From Streptomyces albipurpureus (GTDB taxonomy: Bacteria; Actinomycetota; Actinomycetes; Streptomycetales; Streptomycetaceae), in contig NZ_JAMQAW010000010.1 in NCBI RefSeq assembly GCF_023701525.1, forward strand, positions 443,831 to 507,830: 64,000 bases of DNA, read 5' to 3'. Shown here piece after piece: positions 8,231-16,802 of the stretch. Below the pieces are notes generated by a model. It worked only from the letters and a program-made list of their open reading frames with translations. It searched no databases and was not told where the DNA came from. The first letter of the stretch is position 1; each line of letters starts with the position of its first letter. The position numbers and the translations under genes are program-made.

Positions 8231-9373
8231 GTGTCGCATCGCAAGGCCCGAAGTCGTACCGCGAAACCCTCGCCCGCCGTTGGACTCACCACGGCAGCCA
8301 TCGCATCCGTCGGACTTCTTTCGGCGCAGCCCGCCCAGGCGACGCCGAATGACCCGACCCCCACGGTGGAGGAGGTGCAGAAGAAGATCGACGCCCTCTA
8401 TCGGCAGGCCGGTACGCGAACACAGCGGTACAACACGGCGCAGCAGGCAGCCACCGACAAGCGCCGACAGGTCGAAGAGGTTCGTGACGACCACGCCACC
8501 CGGGCCGAACGGCTCAGCGAACTCCTGAGAGCGGGCGACCCCGCGACCCGGTACCGCTCCGCATCGAATTCCCCGACCGGTAGATCCCTGTTCACCGAAG
8601 CGCCACCGACTGCCGGGGACCAGGCCGACGCACAGCACCGGATGAGCGACCGCCAGCGCGGCGTGCCCGCCGATGCTGGGAGCGGGTCGGCCCAGGCCGC
8701 CGGGCAGCGGGTCAGGGTGGCCGAAAGGCCTGAGTCCCTCACTCGCTCCCAAGGTGTCCTGCGGGCGGGAAAGCACTCGGTCCAATCGAAGTTGGCCGAG
8801 GCACGCACGCTGATGTCGCGATGGGACGCCGACGCCAGGACCCGACTGCTGGCCGTCGAGCAGGAGCAGGCGATCGCTCTCCGCCGTGCGACGGAGGAAG
8901 CGGCCAGACAGCAGGCCTCGGCCCGGACCATGGAGGGAGCGGAACTGAGGCGTCTGGAGCAGCAGCGCCGTCAGCACCCGAGTTTCCAGCCGACGACGGG
9001 TGCTTCCGCCGCGGCGAAGGCCGAGCGGGTTCTCGCCTTCGCTCGTGCGCAGGTGGGGAAGCCGTATGGCTGGGGTGCGACCGGGCCCAGCTCCTATGAC
9101 GGCTCGGGGCTGACGCGGGCCGCGTGGAGGGCGGTCGGGGTGGATCTCCCCCGTACCGCCGCGGCTCAGGCGACGGTTGGCCAGCGGGTGGGGACAAGGG
9201 ATCTACGCCCCGGTGACCTGGTCTTCTACTCGGTAGATCACAGCCATGTGGGCGTCTACGTCGGTGACGGGAAGATGATCCACGCGCCGAGGCCGGGCGC
9301 GGACCGCCGCGCGGGTGTCCGGGTCGAGTCGATCTACACCATGCCGATCCAGGGAAGCGTCCGCCCGGCCTGA
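8231..9373 (+). CDS. Secreted NlpC/P60 protein with catalytic Cys replaced by Gly
   Basis: Secreted protein of 380 residues: signal peptide (about residues 1-35, cleavage near AQA), a coiled-coil region and a C-terminal NlpC/P60 domain from about residue 255. The family motif FDCSGL reads SYDGSGL here, so the nucleophile position is Gly291 (codon GGC at 9101-9103, one base from TGC). The downstream His motif SHVGVYVG is kept. The coiled-coil part is also more diverged than in the paralogue at 10170. I chose GTG 8231 (MSHRKARSR), the usual start of this family, 13 bases after the GGAG of the riboswitch 3' end; a TTG codon sits directly before it. As read, the protein should not hydrolyse peptide bonds. 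It could bind wall or be a decaying gene. Confidence 0.85.
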   Translation: MSHRKARSRTAKPSPAVGLTTAAIASVGLLSAQPAQATPNDPTPTVEEVQKKIDALYRQAGTRTQRYNTAQQAATDKRRQVEEVRDDHATRAERLSELLRAGDPATRYRSASNSPTGRSLFTEAPPTAGDQADAQHRMSDRQRGVPADAGSGSAQAAGQRVRVAERPESLTRSQGVLRAGKHSVQSKLAEARTLMSRWDADARTRLLAVEQEQAIALRRATEEAARQQASARTMEGAELRRLEQQRRQHPSFQPTTGASAAAKAERVLAFARAQVGKPYGWGATGPSSYDGSGLTRAAWRAVGVDLPRTAAAQATVGQRVGTRDLRPGDLVFYSVDHSHVGVYVGDGKMIHAPRPGADRRAGVRVESIYTMPIQGSVRPA

Positions 9374-9560
9374 CCGATGCCGGGCCCGGAGCGCTCTCCA
9401 GAGTGCGGGGAACGATCGAAGGCCTGGTGCGTCCGACCTCAGACGCACCGGGCCGCACCCGGCGCGGCCAAGTCCACGTCCAGCGGCCAACGCTCACCCG
9501 GACCAGGACCAGGACCGGGCCCCGGACCCTCCGGTCCAGAGACTCCAGGACCAGGGGCCC

Positions 9561-9914
9561 TCAGGTCCAGACGGTGGCGATGAAGATGTTCGCGACGGTC
9601 AGTCCGCCCACCGCGGCGAACAGCCCCTTCTCCACGGTCTCCTCGTCGCGCTTGACGTACACCAAGCCCAGGATGACGATCAGCACCGCCATCTTGACGC
9701 CGATCTTGATGTTGTTCACGGTCTGGTCGTCCGCCTGGTTGAGGCCGACCAGGGCCACGCCCGTGACCAGCATCGTCAGCGCACCATGAAGCATCGCCGG
9801 AGTGAAGCGTGCCGTACCCGCGGATATCGCCTTCATCTGGGTGAGGAAGCCGCCCAGCAGGGACGCGATTCCGATGATGTGCAGGGCCACGAAGACATTG
9901 ATGAGTGCTTCCAT
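9561..9914 (-). CDS. Small integral membrane protein
   Basis: 117 residues with about four hydrophobic segments: VFVALHIIGIASLLGGF, MLHGALTMLVTGVALVG, IGVKMAVLIVILGLVYV and GLFAAVGGLTVANIFIAT. No catalytic motif is visible. The start MEALINVF at ATG 9914 gives a first helix beginning at residue 5. It lies between two NlpC/P60 genes on the opposite strand, an arrangement I recall as conserved in Streptomyces. Function unknown. The nearby wall hydrolases suggest, but do not show, an envelope role. Confidence 0.8.
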   Translation of the reverse strand: MEALINVFVALHIIGIASLLGGFLTQMKAISAGTARFTPAMLHGALTMLVTGVALVGLNQADDQTVNNIKIGVKMAVLIVILGLVYVKRDEETVEKGLFAAVGGLTVANIFIATVWT

Positions 9915-10169
9915 GGGGCGGAGCCTAGCCCTCCCCTTATCACCCCTCTCAGGCCAGGTCAGCCTCATTCGCCGCATCGGTCGTGGTAGTGCGGAGTGGG
10001 AGCCTCCGACGCACGAACACCTTCGCAAAGCGGTATCAGTCGTCCAGCTTCGACCAGATTCGATCCATAGCCCTCCTGAACCAGCATTTCGGGCATACGG
10101 TCCTGCCGCAGGCGACCTCCCGCCTCCCGGCTCCCCCGGCCGGCAATACGGAAGGACGTGGACACTCTC

Positions 10170-11198
10170 GTGGCCGCGCACCGGAAGACCCGAGCCCACC
10201 GGAAAGACCACCCGCACCCACTCACCGGCACCGCCACCCGGACCGCGACCACCCTGGTACTCGCCGGAGCGGCGGTCGTCACCGCCTTCCAGGGCACTGG
10301 AGCGGCCGAGCCGGTGCTCACCCCCGCTCAGATCAAGGCCAGGGTCGACGAGTTGTACCAAGAGGCCGAAGTCGCGACCGAGCACTACAACGGGGCCCGG
10401 GAGCGAGCCGCTCGGGAGCGCGCCGCACTGGACCGGCTGCGCGACGAGGCCGTACGGAGCACCGAGCGGCTCAACACCGCCCGCCACGCGCTCGGCTCGA
10501 TCGCCACCGCCCAGTACCGCGCCGGGGGCATCGACCCCGGGCTCCAACTCGTCCTGTCCTCAGACCCGGACGAGTATCTGGAGCGGGCCGCCTTCGCCGC
10601 GCATATCGGCGATCGACAGGCCGCGTCCGTCGCCTCGGCTCAGCAGGAGTTGCGGCATCTCACGGAGGTACGGGAGCGAGCGGGCCGGCGTTCGGCGGCC
10701 CTGGGGGCCCACCAGAGGGAGTTGAGCCGCCACAAGAAGACCGTCCAACGCAGGCTCGCCGCCGCTGAGCGTCTGCTGAACACCCTGCCCAGCACTCATG
10801 GCACCCCACGCACCGCTTCCGTAGCGCCGGTACTCTCCCCCACCACCGGCACTCGCGCCGCGCACGCGGTCGCCTACGCCTACCGAGCGTTGGGGAAGCC
10901 CTATGTCTGGGGCGCGACGGGCCCCGGCGCCTTCGACTGCTCGGGGCTGACCAGAGCGGCCTGGCAGGCGGCCGGGATCTCCCTACCCCGGACCACCTAC
11001 AGCCAGATCGACGCGGGACAGCGCGTCTCCCGGGCTGCGCTCGCCCCGGGTGATCTGGTCTTCTTCTACTCCGGCGTCAGCCATGTGGGGCTCTACGTCG
11101 GTGCTGGCAAGATGATCCACTCGCCCCGGCCCGGTGGGGTGGTCCGTATCGCATCGATCGACGAGATGCCCTTCGCGGGCGCGTCCCGGCCCGGCTGA
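10170..11198 (+). CDS. Secreted NlpC/P60 peptidoglycan peptidase (intact)
   Basis: 342 residues: signal peptide (to about residue 48), an Arg/Glu/Ala-rich coiled-coil, and an NlpC/P60 domain from about residue 225. The nucleophile motif is complete, AFDCSGLTRAAW with Cys257, followed by DLVFFYSGVSHVGLYVG with the catalytic His. It likely cleaves gamma-D-Glu to diamino-acid bonds in wall peptides. I prefer GTG 10170 (MAAHRK) over GTG 10158 because GGAAGGAC at 10150-10157 would abut the earlier codon. It is the paralogue of the Cys-less protein at 8231. No riboswitch motifs are visible in the 255 bases upstream. Confidence 0.92.
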   Translation: MAAHRKTRAHRKDHPHPLTGTATRTATTLVLAGAAVVTAFQGTGAAEPVLTPAQIKARVDELYQEAEVATEHYNGARERAARERAALDRLRDEAVRSTERLNTARHALGSIATAQYRAGGIDPGLQLVLSSDPDEYLERAAFAAHIGDRQAASVASAQQELRHLTEVRERAGRRSAALGAHQRELSRHKKTVQRRLAAAERLLNTLPSTHGTPRTASVAPVLSPTTGTRAAHAVAYAYRALGKPYVWGATGPGAFDCSGLTRAAWQAAGISLPRTTYSQIDAGQRVSRAALAPGDLVFFYSGVSHVGLYVGAGKMIHSPRPGGVVRIASIDEMPFAGASRPG

Positions 11199-11260
11199 CG
11201 GCCCGATCTACGACGCGCCCGGCCGACCGGCGCGAAGCGGGGTTCAAACCCACGTTCAGG

Positions 11261-11350
11261 TTCGGCTTCGGCTTCGGCTTCGGCTTCGGCTTCGGCTTCG
11301 GCTTCGGCTTCGGCTTCGGCTTCGGCTTCGGCTTCGGCTTCGGCTTCGGC
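11261..11350. repeat. Hexanucleotide tandem repeat (TTCGGC)15
   Basis: Fifteen perfect uninterrupted copies of TTCGGC (90 bases) lie between the converging ends of the NlpC/P60 gene and the esterase gene, 8 bases before the esterase stop codon. The transcript would contain repeated C(UUCG)G motifs. Perfect repetition implies recent expansion by slippage. Confidence 0.98.
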
Positions 11351-11358
11351 GGAGCATC

Positions 11359-12483
11359 TCATCCCGGGTGCCGACCTCGTTCGGTCAACTGGCGGGTCAA
11401 CCAGGCGAAGGCATACGGAATCTCCCGCTCCCAGACTCGGGTGCGATGCCCGCCATCGGTTCTGCGTACCTCAACCACCGTCGGCGGCTCAGCCGCCCGA
11501 CGCAGCGCGAGACCCGGCAGATAGCCGTCCGCCCCCTCCCCGGTGGCCAGCAGCGACACCCTCGGTGGGGTCAGGGCCGAGGTCAGTACGCGCAGTACGT
11601 CGTGGCTGCGACGGAGGTCCGGGTCCTTGCCGGTGAGCGAGTCGTTCTCGGCGGCGGGGTCGTTGTAGCCGGAGAGGCTGACGGCGGCGGAGAACCGGTC
11701 CGGATGGGCGAACGCCAGTTTGGCGGCGCCGTGCCCGCCCGCGGAGTAGCCCATGACGGCCCAGTCGGCGGGGTCGAGCGAGACGCGGAAGTTGTCGGCG
11801 ACCATCTTGCGCACATCGACGGTCAGCCAACTGTCCGCGTTGACCGTGCCGGGGATGTTCGCATAGCCGGGGTCCTTCCCGCCGAGCAGCATGGTGCGGG
11901 GCGCTACCAGGACATAGGGCTCGACCCGGCCCGATGCGATGAGGGGCCCCAGTTGGGATTGAACCTTCATGGTGCGAAACCAACTGCGTGCGGAGCCGGG
12001 AAACCCGGGAAGCAGTTCAATGGCACGGAAGGTGCTGTTCCGGTGGGCGGGTTCGTTGTACTGCGGGGGTAGCCAGACATAGACCTCGCCCTGCGCGCCC
12101 GAGATGCCGCCGCGTAGGTGGGTACGGAGAACGCCCTCGCCCATCTCCGGGTCATCCACCGCCGCGAAGGTCTGACGCAGCACCGGGAGGGTCGCCAACG
12201 ACCGGCCGCCGGTGCCGCTGGGGCCCAGGTCAGGTGCTTCGCCCGCATGATCTGCCATACCGAGCAGATCGCCCCAGCTGTCGTAGAGGCCATTGGCGTT
12301 GTTCACCATGACAAAGACCACCAGCACGGCGGTGACCTGGGCGAAGAGCACCATCAGCAGTCGCCACAGGCTTCGGATGGCAGCGGGGCCGCGGACCCGG
12401 CTCCACAGCGCGAAGGGCAGGACGACAGCGGCCAGCGCGAGCACGATCGTGAGCGCGAAGAAGGTGTTCCCCGTTAGATCCAC
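11359..12483 (-). CDS. Membrane-anchored esterase (esterase D/antigen 85-like fold)
   Basis: 374 residues. Two N-terminal membrane segments (about 6-28 and 38-62: NTFFALTIVLALAAVVLPFALW and SLWRLLMVLFAQVTAVLVVFV) precede an outer alpha/beta-hydrolase domain. The nucleophile elbow is MGYSAGGHGAAKLAF and a His follows near the C-terminus in DGGHRTRVWE. This resembles actinobacterial esterase family (PF00756) proteins. Substrate unknown; relatives act on acyl esters or trehalose mycolates, but Streptomyces has no mycolates. The start GTG 12483 (MDLTGNTFF) places the first helix near the N-terminus; a longer frame to 12585 is open but adds an Arg/His-rich tract. The stop codon abuts the (TTCGGC)15 tract. 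Confidence 0.85.
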   Translation of the reverse strand: MDLTGNTFFALTIVLALAAVVLPFALWSRVRGPAAIRSLWRLLMVLFAQVTAVLVVFVMVNNANGLYDSWGDLLGMADHAGEAPDLGPSGTGGRSLATLPVLRQTFAAVDDPEMGEGVLRTHLRGGISGAQGEVYVWLPPQYNEPAHRNSTFRAIELLPGFPGSARSWFRTMKVQSQLGPLIASGRVEPYVLVAPRTMLLGGKDPGYANIPGTVNADSWLTVDVRKMVADNFRVSLDPADWAVMGYSAGGHGAAKLAFAHPDRFSAAVSLSGYNDPAAENDSLTGKDPDLRRSHDVLRVLTSALTPPRVSLLATGEGADGYLPGLALRRAAEPPTVVEVRRTDGGHRTRVWEREIPYAFAWLTRQLTERGRHPG

Positions 12484-12700
12484 CCGTACAGAATGGGACG
12501 AAAACCACTGAAAGCCCGTCAGGTGACGGCGTGCGCGGCGGTGTCCTTCTGATGGCTGGGGCACCCGACGCGATGCGCTCGCCAACTCCCTCGTGCCGCC
12601 CGTAGAGGACGGGCAACCGCAGGAGGAGGACCAGGCCCTCCGTACCGCGGTCGAATCCCCGGCCGGGGCCCACCGCGCCGAAGGGCCGTGGCCCCGGGAC

Positions 12701-13396
12701 TCACACCAGTCGTCGGGCGGTGGCCCAGCGGGTCAGCTCATGGCGGTTCGACAGCTGAAGCTTGCGCAGCACCGCGGAGACATGCGATTCCACGGTCTTC
12801 ACCGAGATGAAGAGCTGCTTGGCGATCTCCTTGTAGGCGTATCCCCGGGCGATCAGGCGCAGCACCTCGCGCTCACGCTGGGTGAGCCGATCCAGGTCCT
12901 CGTCGACCGGAGGCGCGTCGGTGGAGGCGAAGGCGTCCAGAACAAAGCCCGCGAGCCGGGGGGAGAAGACCGCGTCCCCGTCCTGGACCTGGAAGATCGA
13001 GTCCACCAGATCCGTACCCGTGATCGTCTTGGTGACATAGCCGCGGGCGCCGCCGCGGATGACGCCGATCACATCCTCCGCCGCATCGGACACGGAGAGT
13101 GCCAGGAATCGAACGGGATCTTCCGGGACCGCCATCAGCGGAGCGCAGCGGCGTAGCACCTCGACCCCACCACCGCCCGGGAGATGGACATCGAGGAGCA
13201 CGACCTCGGGACGGGTCGCCGTGATCACGGTGACCGCCTGATCCACGTCGGCGGCCTCGCCGACCACTTCCACCCCGGTACGTTCGGTCTCGCCGATCTC
13301 CGCCTGCACTCCGGTGCGGAACATACGGTGGTCATCGACGAGCACCACGCGCACCCGCCGCTCGCCGCTCTCCCCTGGCGCCGCTGCTTCGGTCAT
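12701..13396 (-). CDS. NarL/LuxR-family response regulator
   Basis: 231 residues: receiver domain (DDHRMF acidic pair, phospho-acceptor Asp in VLLDVHLP, conserved Ser in ALSVSD and Lys in YVTKTI) followed by a LuxR helix-turn-helix (LTQREREVLRLIARGYAYKEIAKQL). Its ATG overlaps the stop codon of the sensor kinase gene by 4 bases (ATGA), so the two are translationally coupled and form one system. The target is probably envelope-related, given the PspC domain in the kinase and the divergent PspC gene. Confidence 0.95.
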   Translation of the reverse strand: MTEAAAPGESGERRVRVVLVDDHRMFRTGVQAEIGETERTGVEVVGEAADVDQAVTVITATRPEVVLLDVHLPGGGGVEVLRRCAPLMAVPEDPVRFLALSVSDAAEDVIGVIRGGARGYVTKTITGTDLVDSIFQVQDGDAVFSPRLAGFVLDAFASTDAPPVDEDLDRLTQREREVLRLIARGYAYKEIAKQLFISVKTVESHVSAVLRKLQLSNRHELTRWATARRLV

Positions 13397-14700
13397 TCCT
13401 CTGCCCTCTCCATGGCCCGCTCCATCTCCAGCTCGACCTCCGTGCCCCCGCCGGGCGCCGGGCGGAGACGGGCCGTGCCGCCGTTGCGCTGCATACGGCC
13501 GATGATCGACTCTCTGACGCCCATTCTGTCGTCCGGCACGGAGTCCAGGTCAAAGCCGGGTCCACGATCCCGTACGGAGACATAGACCGTACGGCCGTCG
13601 ACTTCGGCGAAGACCTGAACGGCACCGCCCTCGCCACCGTACTTGGCCGCGTTCACCATCGCCTCGCGTGCGGCTTGCATTTGTGCGACAAGTCCGTCGT
13701 CGAGCGGGCAGTCACCCACCACCACGACCTCCAGGGGGACGCCGTGCTTGTCCTCGACCTCGGCGGCGGACTTCTTCACGGCCTCGGCGAGCGTGTCGGG
13801 TTCCTCGGACTCCTCCTTGCCGGTGCCTTCGGGCTTGTAGAGCCAGTTGCGCAACTCGCGCTCCTGGGCGCGGGCGAGTCGGCGGACCTCGCCGCCGTCA
13901 TCCGCGTTGCGCTGTATCAACGTCAGGGTGTGGAGCACGGAATCATGGACATGGGCGGCGACCTCGGCCCGCTCCTGGGCACGGATGCGCATGGTCCGTT
14001 CCTCCGAGAGGTCCTGGCTCATCCGCACCAGCCACGGTCCGGCGAGCAGGGCTATCCCCGCGATGACGGCGATGGCGGCGGTGAGCACATTGCCCAGTTG
14101 GGCGGCGGAGCCGCGGACGACGACGAAGACGGTGAAGCCCATGCCGACCAGGGCCACTCCGGCGAGGCCCCGACCCACCTGGAAGAGCCGGCGACGGCGC
14201 GTGTTGGCCTCGCTCCAGCGGGCCCGGCGGGCGTTGTCGGCCTGCCGCCACACCAGGACCACGCCCGCGCCGATCAGCAGCGTCGGCCAGACATAGCGGT
14301 TGGTGCCGGTGTTGGCGTCGAGGTTGCCCATGAAGATCGCCGCACCGAAGAACAGCGCGATCATGGCGAAGAGCTGCCCCTTGTCGGGCTTGCGGAGCTT
14401 ACGTCTGCCGTCGCTGGCGAACTCGAAGAGGGAACGCGGCTCGGTCCCCTTACCGCCGAGACCGAGTGGAACCACGATCCAGAAGACCGCGTAGAGCAGA
14501 ATTCCAAGGCCCTGGGTCATGAACAGCACGAGGAAGACCAGCCGGACCCAGATGACCGGTAGACCGAGATGGCCGGCCAAGCCGCGCGCCACTCCCCCGA
14601 AGAAGCGTCCGTCGGCACTGCGGTAGAGCTTGCGCGGCGATGCTTCCTCGGGCGCGGCGGCGCGCGGAGGTGTGGCGGATCGGGGCGTGGCGACGGGCAT
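13393..14700 (-). CDS. Sensor histidine kinase with N-terminal PspC domain
   Basis: 435 residues. A PspC domain (about 28-88: RKLYRSADGRFFGGVARGLA then LVFLVLFMTQGLGILLYAVFW) is followed by further membrane segments. Then come a HisKA_3-type dimerisation helix with the phospho-acceptor His in AAHVHDSVLHTL, an N box AREAMVNAAKYG and a G1 box DRGPGFDL. It should sense membrane or wall stress through PspC and phosphorylate the coupled NarL-type regulator. Start ATG 14700 (MPVATPRSA) is chosen by similarity of layout; a frame to 14769 is open without an obvious ribosome binding site. It diverges from the PspC operon at 14942. Confidence 0.92.
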   Translation of the reverse strand: MPVATPRSATPPRAAAPEEASPRKLYRSADGRFFGGVARGLAGHLGLPVIWVRLVFLVLFMTQGLGILLYAVFWIVVPLGLGGKGTEPRSLFEFASDGRRKLRKPDKGQLFAMIALFFGAAIFMGNLDANTGTNRYVWPTLLIGAGVVLVWRQADNARRARWSEANTRRRRLFQVGRGLAGVALVGMGFTVFVVVRGSAAQLGNVLTAAIAVIAGIALLAGPWLVRMSQDLSEERTMRIRAQERAEVAAHVHDSVLHTLTLIQRNADDGGEVRRLARAQERELRNWLYKPEGTGKEESEEPDTLAEAVKKSAAEVEDKHGVPLEVVVVGDCPLDDGLVAQMQAAREAMVNAAKYGGEGGAVQVFAEVDGRTVYVSVRDRGPGFDLDSVPDDRMGVRESIIGRMQRNGGTARLRPAPGGGTEVELEMERAMERAEE

Positions 14701-14900
14701 GGACCGATCGTCACATGAGCGCAGGCCCCGCGGTATCGGGGGCGACCCTGAGACCACCCCGGGAACCACCCCGGGGATTCGTTTCGGACACCCTCGGGAT
14801 CACCGTGTCGGTGAGCGGGACACCATCAGGGTCGGATCTCAGGGGCGGGCCAGGGTCGGTCTGGGTGCCATCACGGCCCAATGCCCGTCACCATGGACGT

Positions 14901-14945
14901 ATGACTGAGCCGATCACCCTCCCGCGCCAGGTGGTGCACGTATGA
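14901..14945 (+). CDS. Possible 14-residue ORF coupled to the PspC gene
   Basis: ATG 14901 encodes MTEPITLPRQVVHV and stops at TGA 14943-14945, overlapping the PspC start (ATG 14942) as ATGA. The sequences around both starts are similar (ACGTATGAC). It could be a translational-coupling leader, or simply show that the annotated start is wrong. No strong ribosome binding site precedes either ATG. Confidence 0.3.
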   Translation: MTEPITLPRQVVHV

Positions 14946-16321
14946 CCGGGCCGACCGCCGCGCACGGGGCGGGAAGGGGCGGGCAAACGGGACCGGTCGG
15001 CTCGGGGGGTGCGTCCGCTGGCGCGCCCCGACCCTCAGGGCCCGGCGCCCAGCCCGGTCAGCAGATCGCCGACCCTCCCGACGGGCGCCCGCTGCGCCGT
15101 ACGCCCCGCCAGAAGGTCCTGGGCGGGGTCTGCGGCGGCCTCGGCAGATACTGCGACATCGATCCGGTGATCTTCCGGATCGTGATCGGTGTGCTCGCGG
15201 TGACCGGTGGAATCGGCCTGATCCTGTACGGCTTCGCCTGGTTGCTGATCCCCCTGGAGGACGAGGAGGAGAACGAGGCCCGGCGGCTGCTCGCCGGCCG
15301 GGTCGACGGCGCGGCGCTGACGGCCATCTTCCTCTCGCTCATCGGCTGCGGACTCTTCCTCACCATGTTGAACAGCGGCGGGATGCTCCTCTTCGCCGCG
15401 TTGCTCACGCTCACGATCTCGGGCGCGGCCGTGTGGTCGCAGCGCCGCCGTACGGTCACTCCCGAGACCGCCCATCTCGATCCGGCCACGGCACATACGG
15501 TGTCCGAGGCCCCGCCGGAGACCAAGGCGCCGCCCACCCCGGAGGGAAGGTCCTGGTGGCGTGACCCCCTCGTCAAGAACCGCACCACGGGTCCCTCCCC
15601 GACCGGCTATCTCTGGGGTCCGGAAGACGCCATCGCCGATCCGCCCGGAGAGCGCTCCAAGCCCGCCCCGGGACGGTCGCGGCCCACGAGTCCCCGCCGC
15701 ATCGGGGGCCTGGTGTTCTCCCTCGCGCTGGCGATGGGCTACCTCGGGACCCGGTTGAGTTGGGACGGCAACCCGCTGGGCACCAGCCTCCAGATCGGGC
15801 TGGTCTGTGCGCTGGCGGTGTTCGGCCTGGGGACCGCGATCAGTTCGGTGCTGGGCCGAACCGGCCTCGGCACGGGCATCCTGACGATTCTCACCGCACT
15901 CCTCCTGGCGGGCGCCGCGGCGCTCCCCAAGGACATCAGTACCCGGTGGCTGAGTGAGGAGTGGAAACCCGCCACGATCGCGAAGGTCCAACCCCAGTAC
16001 AGGTTGTCCTCGGGTGACGCGACCCTCGATCTGAGCACCCTCGCCGTCCCGGCCGGGCAGTCGCTCTCCACGACGGCCGAGGTGGGCGCCGGTCGGCTCA
16101 GGGTGGTCGTACCGAAGGACGCGCCGGTGAAGGTGTGGGCCACGGCGGACGTCGGCGCGATCTCCCTGCCGGACGATCCCAAGAACGACATCGACATTTC
16201 CACCGACCAGGAGCGACGGCAGAGTCTGTCCGCGCCCGAGAACGCCCAGCCGTCGGGCACCATTGAGCTCCGTCTTGAAGTGACCATCGGACAGGTGGAG
16301 GTGACCCGTGCCACGTCCTGA
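14942..16321 (+). CDS. PspC domain membrane protein with LiaF/DUF4097-like C-terminus
   Basis: 459 residues. A Gly/Pro-rich N-terminus precedes a PspC domain (about 52-110: LRRTPRQKVLGGVCGGLGRY, then an Ile/Val-rich membrane helix). Next are further membrane segments (about 120-160 and 255-340), a Pro-rich linker and an extracytoplasmic beta-rich domain. That last domain (about 360-455, LDLSTLAVPAG ... VGAGRLRVVVPKDAPVKV) resembles LiaF or toastrack folds. In Firmicutes LiaF-type proteins hold an envelope-stress two-component system in check. Here the PspC-kinase/regulator pair is divergent and adjacent, which suggests a similar sensor-inhibitor role; this is inference. The downstream gene overlaps by 14 bases. 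Confidence 0.88.
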   Translation: MTGPTAAHGAGRGGQTGPVGSGGASAGAPRPSGPGAQPGQQIADPPDGRPLRRTPRQKVLGGVCGGLGRYCDIDPVIFRIVIGVLAVTGGIGLILYGFAWLLIPLEDEEENEARRLLAGRVDGAALTAIFLSLIGCGLFLTMLNSGGMLLFAALLTLTISGAAVWSQRRRTVTPETAHLDPATAHTVSEAPPETKAPPTPEGRSWWRDPLVKNRTTGPSPTGYLWGPEDAIADPPGERSKPAPGRSRPTSPRRIGGLVFSLALAMGYLGTRLSWDGNPLGTSLQIGLVCALAVFGLGTAISSVLGRTGLGTGILTILTALLLAGAAALPKDISTRWLSEEWKPATIAKVQPQYRLSSGDATLDLSTLAVPAGQSLSTTAEVGAGRLRVVVPKDAPVKVWATADVGAISLPDDPKNDIDISTDQERRQSLSAPENAQPSGTIELRLEVTIGQVEVTRATS

Positions 16322-16802
16322 CATCGAGGACCCCTCGACCGGCCCGTCTGACAGCCCAGGAAGAGGTGACAAGCCGGGCGGAACCCCTTCCGGGGCGCGC
16401 CCGCGAGGCGGGGATCAGCAGGGCAGGGGCGGCAAGTGCGTTCCCGGATACCGCAGCAGCCCCCTGGGTGAGTGCGCTACGGGCAGGCAGCGGCGCGGCG
16501 ATCCGCTGGACCACCTCTCCCCGAGGGAGGTCCCTTCCCGGGTCAGGCATGACTTCGCGCCGGGCAGGCTGGTCGCCGGCCTGACCGCGCTCACCCTCGC
16601 CCTGCTGTACAGCGGCGATGCGTCAGGCGCCTGGCACGTCCCCTGGTTCATGGTCTTCCCGGTGCTCACCGGGGGGCTCTTCCTGGCCGGGGCGGCCAGC
16701 TTCACGCGCTACAGCGTGCGCCGACGCCGGGCCGCGATGACCGCGTCGAGCGAGAACACCGAGGCGCCCGCGAGCACCAGCGGCAGCCAGGCCATCAGAT
16801 AG
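16308..16802 (+). CDS. Small membrane protein downstream of PspC
   Basis: 164 residues from GTG 16308, overlapping the PspC gene by 14 bases, so probably cotranscribed. The first 80 residues are Gly/Pro/Arg-rich and disordered. Two hydrophobic segments follow (about 90-105 RLVAGLTALTLALLYSG and 112-132 PWFMVFPVLTGGLFLAGAAS), then an Arg-rich end. No known domain was recognised. Its last 94 bases overlap the 3' end of the convergent DoxX gene, so its C-terminal residues are read antisense to DoxX. The overlap lowers confidence in the exact end but not in the two membrane helices. Confidence 0.65.
   Translation: MPRPDIEDPSTGPSDSPGRGDKPGGTPSGARPRGGDQQGRGGKCVPGYRSSPLGECATGRQRRGDPLDHLSPREVPSRVRHDFAPGRLVAGLTALTLALLYSGDASGAWHVPWFMVFPVLTGGLFLAGAASFTRYSVRRRRAAMTASSENTEAPASTSGSQAIR

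Noticed and set aside
11232..11255. tRNA-like T-arm (GGTTCAAACCC)
   Set aside because: The stem bases on either side do not pair correctly, and no acceptor, D or anticodon arm is found upstream, which is the end of the NlpC/P60 gene.
11093..11362. Frame encoding a long Glu-Ala repeat
   Set aside because: Produced only by reading the (TTCGGC)15 tract on the minus strand; no independent coding evidence.
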